Assembly (NCBI GenBank): GCA_013375455.1
Contig: JABXJT010000011.1
Span: forward strand, 25,481 to 89,480
DNA length: 64,000 bases
Source of the DNA: Candidatus Helarchaeota archaeon
GTDB taxonomy: Archaea; Asgardarchaeota; Lokiarchaeia; Helarchaeales; HEL-GB-A
Reading direction: 5' to 3'
Shown here: in pieces, positions 1 to 7,983 of the stretch
Position numbering within the stretch: the stretch's first letter is position 1
How the letters are laid out: the number at the start of each line of letters is the position of its first letter
The notes under the pieces: generated by a model
What the model was told of the DNA's origin: nothing
What the model saw: the letters and a program-made list of their open reading frames with translations, nothing else
Database searches by the model: none
Position numbers and translations under genes: made by a program

Positions 1-1242
1 TTGACCGTATCCACAAATAAATATTCCAGGCCTGTTAGTTTCTGAAGGTGCTAATTCTGAAAGCTCTTTATAGAAGCCTCTATGATCGATCTCAATCCCA
101 AGAATCTTTGCTAATTCGTCAGTACCTTTCGAAGGAACCAGGGCAGTAGCCAGCACGACTAAATTGGCACGAAACTCTACTGATTCCCCATTCTCCATAT
201 CTTCATAATATACAATTAAGTCTTGAGTTTCAGGATCTTCTTCAATCAGTGAAACGCGTCCGTCAACATATTTCACGCCATATTCCTTTTGGGCACGTTG
301 AATGAATTCATTGAAACCTTTTCCATATGACCTAACATCACTCTTAAAGACTACGCATTCAACATCGGGCGCATGTTCCTTCGTGATTATACATTCTTTC
401 GCAAGGTACATGCAACACACGCTTGAACAATAGGGAACGCCTTCCTTCGCATTCCGGGATCCGACACAGGATACAAGCGCGATTGTATGAGGATGCGTCT
501 GATCTGAAGGTCGCAAGATCTCTCCCCGATAAGGGCCTGATGCACACATAATCCGTTCAAATTCCAAGCCTGTTACTACATTCGGGTACTGATAGCCATA
601 TCGAGGGATTTTCCCAGCATCATATTGTTCAAATCCAGTAACTACAACAATGGAACCTACCCGAATGTTTCTATATTCGGGTTTCATTTCATAATCAATT
701 GCCCCAACGTCACATTGCTTTTTACATGTCCCACATTTTCCTTTTGTTAAATAAAGACATGTTTCAGGATCAATTAAGTAAACGGGAGGAACCGCTTGTG
801 GAAATGGAATGTAAATTGCAGTGCGTGTCTTAAGCCCCATATTAAATTCATCAGGGATTTTTAATAATTTTTCAGCTGGGCATTTCTCTGTACACTGTCC
901 GCAACCTTTACATTTTGTTTCATCGACGTAGCGTGGTTTCTTCAGCACTGTGACTTCAAAATTACCAGCTTCACCCTCAACTTTGGTCACCTCATGATAC
1001 GTAAGCAGTTCAATATTTGGGTGGCGGAAAACCTCCACCATTTTAGGTGCCAAAATACATAGTGAGCAATCATTAGTCGGGAAAGTCTTATCGAGTTGTG
1101 CCATTCGGCCTCCAACGGCCGGGGATTTTTCAATTAAATATACCCGAAATCCTAACTCCGCTAAATCCAGAGCGGCTTGGATCCCAGCAACTCCACCGCC
1201 AATGACCATGGCAGCGCCAACGCGTTCATCAAACTTACTCAT
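1..1242 (-). CDS. hdrA: HdrA-like flavoprotein, Cys form, 3' end outside window
   Basis: Heterodisulfide reductase subunit A family protein, the FAD and iron-sulfur subunit that splits or passes electrons in Hdr complexes. The reading begins directly at the FAD-binding site (GGGVAG near residue 15), so the N-terminal domain of long HdrA proteins is missing. It keeps the HdrA signature DCSLCILAPKMVE with ordinary cysteines, then two ferredoxin-type Cys clusters (CKGCGQCTEKC and a CGTCKKQC group). The frame is open to position 1, so the C-terminus lies outside. ATG at 1242 overlaps the upstream TGA as ATGA, so it is translationally coupled to the HdrD-like gene. It is the Cys-only paralogue of the selenocysteine HdrA at 4562-6553. 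Family identity is firm; electron partners are inferred from the operon. Confidence 0.9.
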   Translation of the reverse strand, partial: MSKFDERVGAAMVIGGGVAGIQAALDLAELGFRVYLIEKSPAVGGRMAQLDKTFPTNDCSLCILAPKMVEVFRHPNIELLTYHEVTKVEGEAGNFEVTVLKKPRYVDETKCKGCGQCTEKCPAEKLLKIPDEFNMGLKTRTAIYIPFPQAVPPVYLIDPETCLYLTKGKCGTCKKQCDVGAIDYEMKPEYRNIRVGSIVVVTGFEQYDAGKIPRYGYQYPNVVTGLEFERIMCASGPYRGEILRPSDQTHPHTIALVSCVGSRNAKEGVPYCSSVCCMYLAKECIITKEHAPDVECVVFKSDVRSYGKGFNEFIQRAQKEYGVKYVDGRVSLIEEDPETQDLIVYYEDMENGESVEFRANLVVLATALVPSKGTDELAKILGIEIDHRGFYKELSELAPSETNRPGIFICGYGQ

Positions 1243-2399
1243 AATAATCCCATTGCTTCTGCTATGAGAGTCACGATATCTTGCACTTCAACGTTGATAC
1301 GTTCCAATTCAGAACTCTTTTTTTCCGTCAGAGTGCAATTAAAATGGATTTGACATTTTGAACAAGTGGTAATCAAGTAATCCGCCGTTTTTTCAGCTTC
1401 TTTCAGCCTATCGATGCGGATTGCCTTGGTAAAGTCATTACAATAATTGAATGCGCTCACACCGCAACAGAGAGAGCTTTCACGAATCCTCTCCATCTCT
1501 CTGAATTTCACGCCAATTCCTTCTAAAGCTTTAAGAAGCTTGCGTGGGGCATCATATTCACCCATGTGTCTCCCTAACCTGCAGGGATCATGGTACGTCA
1601 CATTTTTGGAAATCTCTTTCTCAAACTTTAGCACGCCTTTATCCAGTTGCTCAGCTAAAAATTGGGTAATGTGCATCACTTTGAATGGAAGTTCGCCAAA
1701 TAATTCCTTATAATCTATCGCCAAGGTGCGATAATCTTCTGCACAGGAGGTGATGACAAGTTTTACACCTGCTTTATTGATTAAATACGCGTTATATTTG
1801 GCCAATTTTTTGAAGGTTTCGTAATCTCCTTGCCAAAGAACATCATGGCCGCTACATTTTGCATTATCTAACAGGACTAGCGGCTTTTCTAGCAATTTAT
1901 CGAGAATTAAAATTGAACTCTTCGCGATTTTTGCGAAGTCCATTCCAATATCATCAAAGTACGTGCCAAGGATGGCAAGGCATCCTGGAAAATAAGCAAT
2001 TTCCCCAGTAGTTTCCAATTGGACATTGTCAGGAATGTAATCCCTTGGGAATTTTGGAAACACTTGCTCCTTTGCGAGAATGTTGGAAACATTTGAAACA
2101 AAACAATCATGAGTTTCCTCGACGCGGAACCCTTTATTAAATAATTCAATACGTACCTGACGAATAAATTCCCCAAAATTCACGTTCTGGGGGCATCGAG
2201 CCAAACAATAATTGCAGGTCAGGCATGCGAGTAAATTATTTTTCTTAAGTATTTCTTGCGGGTTCGGGTTATTTAATAAATCATAAATTATTGCACGAGG
2301 TGAAAATTCTTGCGTATAAGAAACTGGACAGCAACCTGTACAAGTACCACATTGATAACAATAACTGACCCGTTTCTTAATTTCATTGCTCGTTATCAT
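1239..2399 (-). CDS. HdrD-like (fused HdrC/HdrB) CCG-domain iron-sulfur protein
   Basis: Iron-sulfur protein of the HdrD/GlpC type, 386 aa. The N-terminal 65 residues carry two ferredoxin motifs (CYQCGTCTGCCP and CLTCNYCLARCP), equivalent to HdrC. The rest has two CCG-type domains, equivalent to HdrB. The second is normal (DPCRLGRH, then CCG near residue 313, then CSKC). The first is degraded: CSG replaces CCG and CAED replaces the final CxxC, so probably only one noncubane cluster is built. Start ATG at 2399 overlaps the FrhB-like stop by ATGA, and the stop overlaps the HdrA start. It would carry the disulfide-reducing site of the complex. The substrate could be CoM-S-S-CoB or another thiol/disulfide pair; sequence alone does not decide. 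Confidence 0.85.
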   Translation of the reverse strand: MITSNEIKKRVSYCYQCGTCTGCCPVSYTQEFSPRAIIYDLLNNPNPQEILKKNNLLACLTCNYCLARCPQNVNFGEFIRQVRIELFNKGFRVEETHDCFVSNVSNILAKEQVFPKFPRDYIPDNVQLETTGEIAYFPGCLAILGTYFDDIGMDFAKIAKSSILILDKLLEKPLVLLDNAKCSGHDVLWQGDYETFKKLAKYNAYLINKAGVKLVITSCAEDYRTLAIDYKELFGELPFKVMHITQFLAEQLDKGVLKFEKEISKNVTYHDPCRLGRHMGEYDAPRKLLKALEGIGVKFREMERIRESSLCCGVSAFNYCNDFTKAIRIDRLKEAEKTADYLITTCSKCQIHFNCTLTEKKSSELERINVEVQDIVTLIAEAMGLL

Positions 2400-3922
2400 T
2401 GTTCTTCAACCTTCAAAATTTGGTTTAATGAATTATAATAATAAGGAGGTGATTCGTCTAGAATTTTCTTCAACCCCTTAAAATTACGCTTTCTCTTCCC
2501 CTTTGCGAGTTTCTCAATTAATGGTGTTCCAAAAGGCTTATCCGCAGGGATATCTTTTACTTTAAAGTATTTCTCCTTTAAAGCATTATTATAAAGCATT
2601 TCACCTTGTTCTGATCTAACAACGACTGTAGACCATCCGGGGCCTGATCCAATTGAACCACATGAAATATCCGCCAACTCATTTGTTAGATCGACGCAAT
2701 AATGACAAGCATGCCGTGCTAGAGAGGTAACTTCTTTAATTGGAACATCTACCGCATTTTTCTCCAAATCATAAACAAAAAACTTACCTTTATTAATATC
2801 CATTTTGGAAACATTAGTAATTGGTGTATTACAAACCTCCTCTGAGATTTTAACTACATTCTCATAGGAGAAAGTTTCCATGCAAAAAATTCCAATAACG
2901 TACTCAATGCTACCCCAAACATCCTCAAATATATTGGAGTAGACTTGGTATTTGCGCATTGCTTGAACTTGACAAGGTGTTCCAACGAACGCCAACTTTC
3001 TAAATCCAAATTGGGAGGCTTCATTGAATGCCACTAAATTTGGAGATACTGCGTATTTGGTACCAGATGCTTCAAGAAGTTCATCAATATTTGAAACTAT
3101 TACGGCGTTCGTATCCCACGAATTTGGCTGTCTTTTTGCGACGACTGCTCCATGTATCTCACTTTTTTCCAAAAGGTACTGTAAAAATGTAGTAACCATC
3201 CCTCCATCCTGACAGACCGCCTTAATTTCATCGTTGGCAGTCTGGGCCGATTTGAGTATTCTGTACGGTCCAATTGGTTGGACATCTAAATCCTGAAAGA
3301 AGCTCTCTTGAGGGCCTGAAACATGTGTTTTCAGGATATTTAATGGCATGAGAGTTCTAGGACAATGATAATTGCAAAGTCCACAGTGAATGCATTTCTC
3401 TTCATCAATAATGGGCTTGTCACCCGCAATAGTTATTGCTTCTACTGGACAAACCGCTTTACACGCACCACATAGGCAGCAAAGATGTGAATCAACTATT
3501 ATTTGGATTGGATCATAAACCGATCGGAGATTCCAAGGTGAGATTAAATCCAATTCTAATTTTTCTTTATTTTTTGTTATGATAGATTTAATTCCGTATA
3601 TCATCTTATCTTGGTCTCGTAACTCCAACCAGCCTTCATTTTGAAGCGCAAGAATGTGCATCATGACTGTGAATTCAGTGAGTTTTAAATCACTCACAAG
3701 TTGTGAAACTGAGGCAGATCCTCTTGATTGGATGTACAGTAAAACCTGGTATTTTTCTGTTTCCATTACCATAATTCTATCAGTAATGCTTTCTATATGC
3801 TCTAATTTCAGCTTGTCTGCATTTTCAATGGCAAACTGATTTTCCAGAAGCGAACGAACAAATAGGCTCCCTGCATACGCCTCAGTTACTGCATCCATTA
3901 ACTCTTTTGTCAATTGAGTCAT
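2396..3922 (-). CDS. FrhB-type F420-binding iron-sulfur flavoprotein with N-terminal winged helix
   Basis: 508-aa three-part protein. Residues about 45-120 look like a winged-helix (ArsR/TrmB-like) domain, with phrases such as SVSQLVSDLKLTEF and a wing at LELRDQDK. Residues about 145-195 form a two-cluster ferredoxin (CCLCGACKAVCP, CIHCGLCNYHCP). The remainder is the F420 hydrogenase/dehydrogenase beta family, with GTPCQVQAM and IGIFCMETFSYE typical of FrhB and FpoF. It should oxidise or reduce F420 and feed electrons to HdrA and MvhD next door. A strong Shine-Dalgarno (AAAGGAGGT) precedes ATG at 3922. The winged helix on an FrhB is unusual and could be a DNA-binding or simply a docking module. 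Confidence 0.88.
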   Translation of the reverse strand: MTQLTKELMDAVTEAYAGSLFVRSLLENQFAIENADKLKLEHIESITDRIMVMETEKYQVLLYIQSRGSASVSQLVSDLKLTEFTVMMHILALQNEGWLELRDQDKMIYGIKSIITKNKEKLELDLISPWNLRSVYDPIQIIVDSHLCCLCGACKAVCPVEAITIAGDKPIIDEEKCIHCGLCNYHCPRTLMPLNILKTHVSGPQESFFQDLDVQPIGPYRILKSAQTANDEIKAVCQDGGMVTTFLQYLLEKSEIHGAVVAKRQPNSWDTNAVIVSNIDELLEASGTKYAVSPNLVAFNEASQFGFRKLAFVGTPCQVQAMRKYQVYSNIFEDVWGSIEYVIGIFCMETFSYENVVKISEEVCNTPITNVSKMDINKGKFFVYDLEKNAVDVPIKEVTSLARHACHYCVDLTNELADISCGSIGSGPGWSTVVVRSEQGEMLYNNALKEKYFKVKDIPADKPFGTPLIEKLAKGKRKRNFKGLKKILDESPPYYYNSLNQILKVEEQ

Positions 3923-3963
3923 GCTTTACCTCCTTTATTCAAAGAGGATTTCAATTGCTACTG

Positions 3964-4037
3964 ATTATTTACCCTTTGCGTTCAAGGGTTGTCCTCTCGA
4001 ACCTCGACCTTTTCATTCGAGAATCATACTAAATAAT
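3964..4037 (-). ncRNA. Candidate SECIS element after mvhD (three-way junction)
   Basis: Read on the minus strand directly after the mvhD stop. An outer 7-bp stem (4037-4031 with 3970-3964) encloses two hairpins. The first pairs 4022-4016 with 4001-3995 (UCUCGAA/UUCGAGA). The second pairs 3988-3984 with 3976-3972 and shows the loop GAACGCA. The same layout with a nearly identical second loop and different stem sequences follows hdrA. Known archaeal SECIS elements usually lie in the 3' untranslated region and have a GAA/A internal loop. This one shares GAA and A but lacks the usual short upper helix, so the call is tentative. Confidence 0.45.
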
Positions 4038-4445
4038 CTAATTTCTAAGTGGGTTGGGGCCGATTTTCTCCAACTTTTCCATTGTATCACCAACCGCTTC
4101 AAGGAATCGGTTGAATTCTGCTGCTCCACATTCATATAAATTTACTCTCCGTCCATCCAGCCCAATTCGATCCAATACGCGTTTCACGAAATCGATTCGC
4201 ATTTGGGCTTTGATATTTCCATTATTGAAATCACACTCGCCGATATGTCATGAAATTATCATGACTGCATCAGCTCCATTTCTCAGGGAATGGAGGAGAT
4301 GATATGCATCGACCCGACCTGTGCATCGCACTCGAATAATCCGAATATCCGTCGGATACTTATTTCGAGTGGTTCCGGTTAGATCAGCAGCCCCGTACCC
4401 TCATTTATTACAGGCAAAGGCTACTACTCTATATTCATTTTCCAT
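4038..4445 (-). CDS. mvhD: MvhD/VhuD iron-sulfur subunit with two selenocysteines
   Basis: 135-aa [2Fe-2S] electron-transfer subunit that links HdrA to a hydrogenase or F420 partner. No uninterrupted ORF exists because two in-frame TGA codons occur, at 4403-4401 (residue 15) and 4250-4248 (residue 66). Read as Sec they fall exactly on conserved cysteines of the family: CNKU matches the family CNWC, and SUHIGEC matches the family GCHxGDC. Other landmarks are GAADL, RIIRVRC and GRVD, all typical of MvhD. ATG at 4445 follows hdrA in the same operon. Methanococcal VhuD is a known selenoprotein, which supports the reading. A pseudogene is unlikely because everything except the two TGA codons is well conserved. 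Confidence 0.92.
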
Positions 4446-4481
4446 TTATCTTCCCTTCTTCGGAAAGAGTTATTATATATG

Positions 4482-4562
4482 AACACGCCCCGGGGTTGCG
4501 TTTCCCCCGCTTTCCATATGATCTTTAAATTTTTATCAACATGGGCATTAGTTAGGCGTGTT
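4482..4562 (-). ncRNA. Candidate SECIS element after hdrA (three-way junction)
   Basis: Minus-strand RNA starting at the last base of the hdrA stop codon. An outer 8-bp stem (4562-4555 AACACGCC with 4489-4482 GGCGUGUU) encloses two hairpins. The first is about 9 bp with one bulged U (4544-4535 with 4522-4514). The second is a 5-bp CGGGG/CCCCG stem (4509-4505 with 4495-4491) with the loop GAAACGCAA. The second loop matches the GAACGCA loop after mvhD although the stems differ, as expected for a conserved structure. It could instead be a shared processing site or a terminator, but the latter does not explain the common loop. Confidence 0.45.
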
Positions 4563-6553
4563 TATTTAATTAAGGCGTCAATTTCATTTAATAATTGCTC
4601 ATCTCGATAATATCGGAATGTAATTGCTCTTGCTGGACAACTTGCTGCACAAACTCCGCATCCCTTGCACGCAATTTCGTCTACGTGGGCAATCCCATCT
4701 TCTTCAACTTTAATTGCATTGAAACTACAGTTACGTTCGCAAGTTCCGCATCCAATACAAAGGATTGAATCCACGATTGGATTGACGAGTTCCAGCCTGA
4801 ATATTCCTGCTGCTACAAAATCGATTGCCATCACCGCTGCCGCTCGTGCAGTGGAAACTGTATATGGAACTGCCATGGGGTTTCTAGCCGTCCCACCAAT
4901 ATACACTCCGCTGGCTTTTGTTTCAACAGGATTCAAACAAGTGTGAATTTCTTTCAAAAACCCTGAAGGTGCCTTGTCAAGCCCTAGTAAGTCTACAATC
5001 CCTTTGGTCTTGGGGTGGGGAACCATCGCAGTTGATAATATTACCATGTCAAATTCTTCTCGAATAATCTTTCCACGGATGACATCTTCTCCTCGTAACA
5101 GGAGATTATGGGTTTCCGGATCTTCTCGAATTTCAGCGACTTTACCTTTGAGGAACTTTATTTGTGGATTTTCACCACGAATGCGAGCGTAATATTCCTC
5201 TTCATCTTTGGATGTAGCACGAATATCTATGTAAAAAATCGACACCTCGATATCATCATACTCTTGCACCAAGAGTTGGGCGTTTTTTATTGCAACTAAG
5301 CAACAGACACCGCCCGAGCAGTAGGCATTCGTCTTCACGTCTCGTGATCCCACACATTGAATCATTGCGATTTTTTTGGGGATCTTTCCATCTGAAATCC
5401 GGTAGAGATGTCCTCCAGTTGGACCTGTAGGGCTAATCAATCGTTCTAATTCAATCTGAGTTAGAACATTATAGAATTTCCCGTATCCGAAATCACCGTG
5501 CTTTTGGATATCATAAACTTCATAACCGGTCGTAATCACGATTGCCCCGACTTCGATGTCTTCATGCCATGGTTCCATCTCGTAATCGACTGCGCCTGCC
5601 AAACAATTTTTTTGGCATTGCTTGCACTTGGTGCAGGCATCCATATCAATGTAGGCCTTCTGGGGAACTGCATTTGGATGAAGGATGTTTATCGCCGTTC
5701 TGGTACCTAAACCATAGTTGAATTCGTTCGGTACTAGAACTGGGCATTTTTCAAGGCATCTTGCACAACCCGTGCATTTTTCCCAGTCGATATAAGTTGG
5801 TTTGTGTTCAATCTTCACCTTGTATTGTCCTGCACTGCCTGTAATATCCTTGATTTCGCAGTAAGTCCGTAATTCAATATTCGGGTGCCTCGCAGTTTCA
5901 ACCATTTTTGGGGCTAAAATTCATATAGCACAATCGTCAGTCGGGAAGGTGCGGTCTAATTGGGCCACTTTTCCCCCGATGCTTGGCAATGCATCCACAA
6001 GATAGGCTCTGAAACCTGCATTTCCAATTGCTAATGCTGCACTGATTCCACCAATTCCCGCACCAATCACCAAGACCTCTTTAATGACTTCCAACTCTTT
6101 TAATGGAACATCATCTAATATTATCGCTCTCTCAATCCCAGCTGCCATAAGTGCTTTCGCCTTCTCTGTGGCATCTTCCTTTGTTGATGGATTTACAAAG
6201 GAAACCTGTTCTCTTAGATTCACCATTTGAAAGTAATATTGGCTCAATCCTGCGGATTCAACTAACGCTCTGTAAGTTGGCTCGTGGATTTTCGGCGTGC
6301 AAGCCCCTACGACTACCCGATTCAAATTGTGGTTGACTATGTCCTCAGCGATCATTTCCTGACCCGGTTCGGAACAGGTAAAAGTTGATGTTTTCGCTAG
6401 GACCACGTTGGGCAGGGTTTTCGTAAATTCTGCGACTTCCTCGACATCTACAATGCCACCGATATTAACGCCTCGTGCCAGTATTTGAAATAAAAACTGG
6501 ACTCACGCACAAATGTAGATGCCTATTCTAGGTTCAATATTTTCCAATGCCAT
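4562..6553 (-). CDS. hdrA: HdrA flavoprotein with two selenocysteines
   Basis: Full-length HdrA of 663 aa once two in-frame TGA codons are read as selenocysteine. One is at 6505-6503 (residue 17, in IYICAU), the other at 5923-5921 (residue 211, in DDCAIUILAPKM). The second matches the Cys of DCSLCILAPKM in the paralogue at 1-1242. Domains: N-terminal HdrA domain (1-150) with CSEPGQE, FAD-binding GAGIGG (about 163-168), ferredoxin motifs near 260-270 and 307-317, and two C-terminal 4Fe-4S motifs (about 600-645). Methanococcal HdrA is a known selenoprotein at the second site. About ten residues (VQFLFQILAR) separate U17 from GVNIGGIVD, where I expect the motif to be contiguous. Start ATG at 6553 follows a 54-aa ORF. 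Confidence 0.92.
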
Positions 6554-6591
6554 ATAAAACACCTATTTCTATCTTTATAATCACCTCTACT

Positions 6592-6756
6592 TTAATGTTG
6601 TCCGATTAAGGCGCGTTTTACTTGCACCTTTATCTTTTCTTTATTGTACTCTAATTGAGGAGCAATTTTCTGAATCAATTTTGATATTTTTCCGCCAGAT
6701 ACGTTTAATTCTTCCATTATTTCCTTAGCAAACTCTTTTAATTGTGCTTTATCCAT
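6592..6756 (-). CDS. Small 54-aa protein upstream of hdrA
   Basis: A 54-aa lysine- and glutamate-rich ORF starting at ATG 6756, ending 38 bp before the hdrA start in the same direction. The predicted protein is mostly helical (for example LKEFAKEIMEELN) and contains no cysteines or membrane segments. I do not recognise a family. Its position at the head of the Hdr operon suggests it is co-transcribed. It could be a small assembly or regulatory subunit, or merely a leader ORF. Support is only the clean reading frame, typical codon use and operon position. Confidence 0.5.
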   Translation of the reverse strand: MDKAQLKEFAKEIMEELNVSGGKISKLIQKIAPQLEYNKEKIKVQVKRALIGQH

Positions 6757-7094
6757 TAAAATTACTCCATTTTAAATTCAATTGATGATACGAAAGAATT
6801 GTTTTAAGTTTTATTGCAATCCTGAAAGGATGATAGAATTCCAATAGGAAAACGATTCATTAGATTTCAAAAAAAGAATTGGTTACATATTGTAATTATC
6901 AATGAAAATTTTGAGAAAGCATCCGGTTATCTTCAAATGACGCAAAATTATTAGAATTAGTGATTTGAAATACCATGAAGAAGTATTTTATTTTATCATG
7001 TATATTTGTTAAGCGACCAAAAAAAGGATCTGACATAATTAATTAATGAGCTTTACCTTACCCGATAATCGATAAACGAAAGAAATGATGCGTT
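6757..7094. promoter_or_regulatory. Divergent intergenic region
   Basis: 338 bp of AT-rich sequence between the minus-strand Hdr operon and the plus-strand TPR-CBS-FrhB operon. It must contain promoters for both directions. Several TATA-like AT stretches are visible (for example around 6990-7010), but no single one stands out. I see no coding potential, tRNA or strong inverted repeat. Confidence 0.5.
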
Positions 7095-7508
7095 ATGGAC
7101 GCTCAAGGACACGCGCAAGCCCAATCAGACAAGATCCAAATAAAAGATCAAATCGAGAAATATAAAGAAATGCTTAAATCCGATCCCAACAATCCAACAA
7201 TTTTATCAAACTTAGGAGCTTGTTATGCTTCAATAAATGAGTTTGAGGAAGCTACAGATTTATTCAATAAAATTTTAGAACAAGATCCAAAAAATTTGGA
7301 TGGGCTAAATAACCTGGGGGTAATCTTTACACAAACTGGAAAATTTGATGAGGCTATTGCCAAACTCGAAGTTGCTGTAAAGTTAAAACCAGATAGCGCA
7401 AAATTATGGAGTAATTTAGGTGAGACCTACCGACGTGCAGGAAATTATCATAAAGCTAATGTTTGTCGGATGCGTGCCATCCAATTAAATGAAAGAATTA
7501 AAGAATAA
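7095..7508 (+). CDS. TPR-repeat protein
   Basis: 137-aa soluble protein made almost entirely of tetratricopeptide repeats. About three repeats are visible with the TPR pattern: NLGACYASINEFEEA, NLGVIFTQTGKFDEA and NLGETYRRAGNYHKA. Such repeats form a helical scaffold for protein-protein contacts. It is the first gene of a plus-strand run of seven genes (7095-13646) that includes CBS, FrhB-like, Rag-like GTPase and arrestin-like proteins, so a scaffolding role in that set is plausible. The partner is unknown. Confidence 0.85.
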   Translation: MDAQGHAQAQSDKIQIKDQIEKYKEMLKSDPNNPTILSNLGACYASINEFEEATDLFNKILEQDPKNLDGLNNLGVIFTQTGKFDEAIAKLEVAVKLKPDSAKLWSNLGETYRRAGNYHKANVCRMRAIQLNERIKE

Positions 7509-7519
7509 GAGGGTCGTAT

Positions 7520-7963
7520 ATGGCTCCAGAGCAGAAAAGCCCTAAGAACACGTTCAAAGATATTGCGAGCAAAAATGTTTTCTTTTGTGATGAAGAAGAT
7601 ACCGTTTCCACCATCGCCCGAAAAATGCAGGAATATTGGACTGATACGATTTTTGTACAAAAAAAATCAGGTAAGGTGACGGGAATGATAACCGACGGCA
7701 TTATTTGGAATCTAATCGCAATAGGAAAAGGCGAATCGGATCCTCGAAAGTTAAAAGCAAAAGAAATTATGTTTAAAAACTTCATACGCGTCAATTGGGA
7801 TGAACCTATCGATTCTATTGATCAGGTGCGCGAACTTCTTGATAAAAGAAAAATTCAACGGATTGGATTAGTGAAAGAGGGTCAAATTGTTGGGCTTGTA
7901 AGGAAAAAATTCATTGAGCGCGTGAAACGGTTCGCAAGAAATTTTTCATTTGAATTAAAATAA
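7520..7963 (+). CDS. CBS-domain pair protein
   Basis: 147-aa protein with two CBS domains forming one Bateman module. The first spans residues 10-75 (DIASKNVFFCDEEDTVSTIA, then GKVTGMITDG). The second spans 82-140 (EIMFKNFIRVNWDEPI, then GQIVGLV). CBS pairs usually bind adenosine nucleotides or other charged ligands and act as energy or metabolite sensors. It lies 11 bp after the TPR gene and 20 bp before the longin-like gene, clearly in the same operon. No catalytic domain is attached, so it should act on a partner, possibly the FrhB-like protein downstream. Confidence 0.85.
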   Translation: MAPEQKSPKNTFKDIASKNVFFCDEEDTVSTIARKMQEYWTDTIFVQKKSGKVTGMITDGIIWNLIAIGKGESDPRKLKAKEIMFKNFIRVNWDEPIDSIDQVRELLDKRKIQRIGLVKEGQIVGLVRKKFIERVKRFARNFSFELK

Positions 7964-7983
7964 GGAATGATGAGGAAAACTGC

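Noticed and set aside
4562..6553. hdrA read as a pseudogene broken by two stop codons
   Set aside because: Both stops are TGA, both sit on conserved cysteines, the flanks are well conserved, and the neighbouring mvhD shows the same pattern. Decay would not be this selective.
4038..6553. General reassignment of TGA to tryptophan
   Set aside because: Normal Trp codons (TGG) are used throughout, many genes end in TGA, and the four in-frame TGA sites replace Cys, not Trp.
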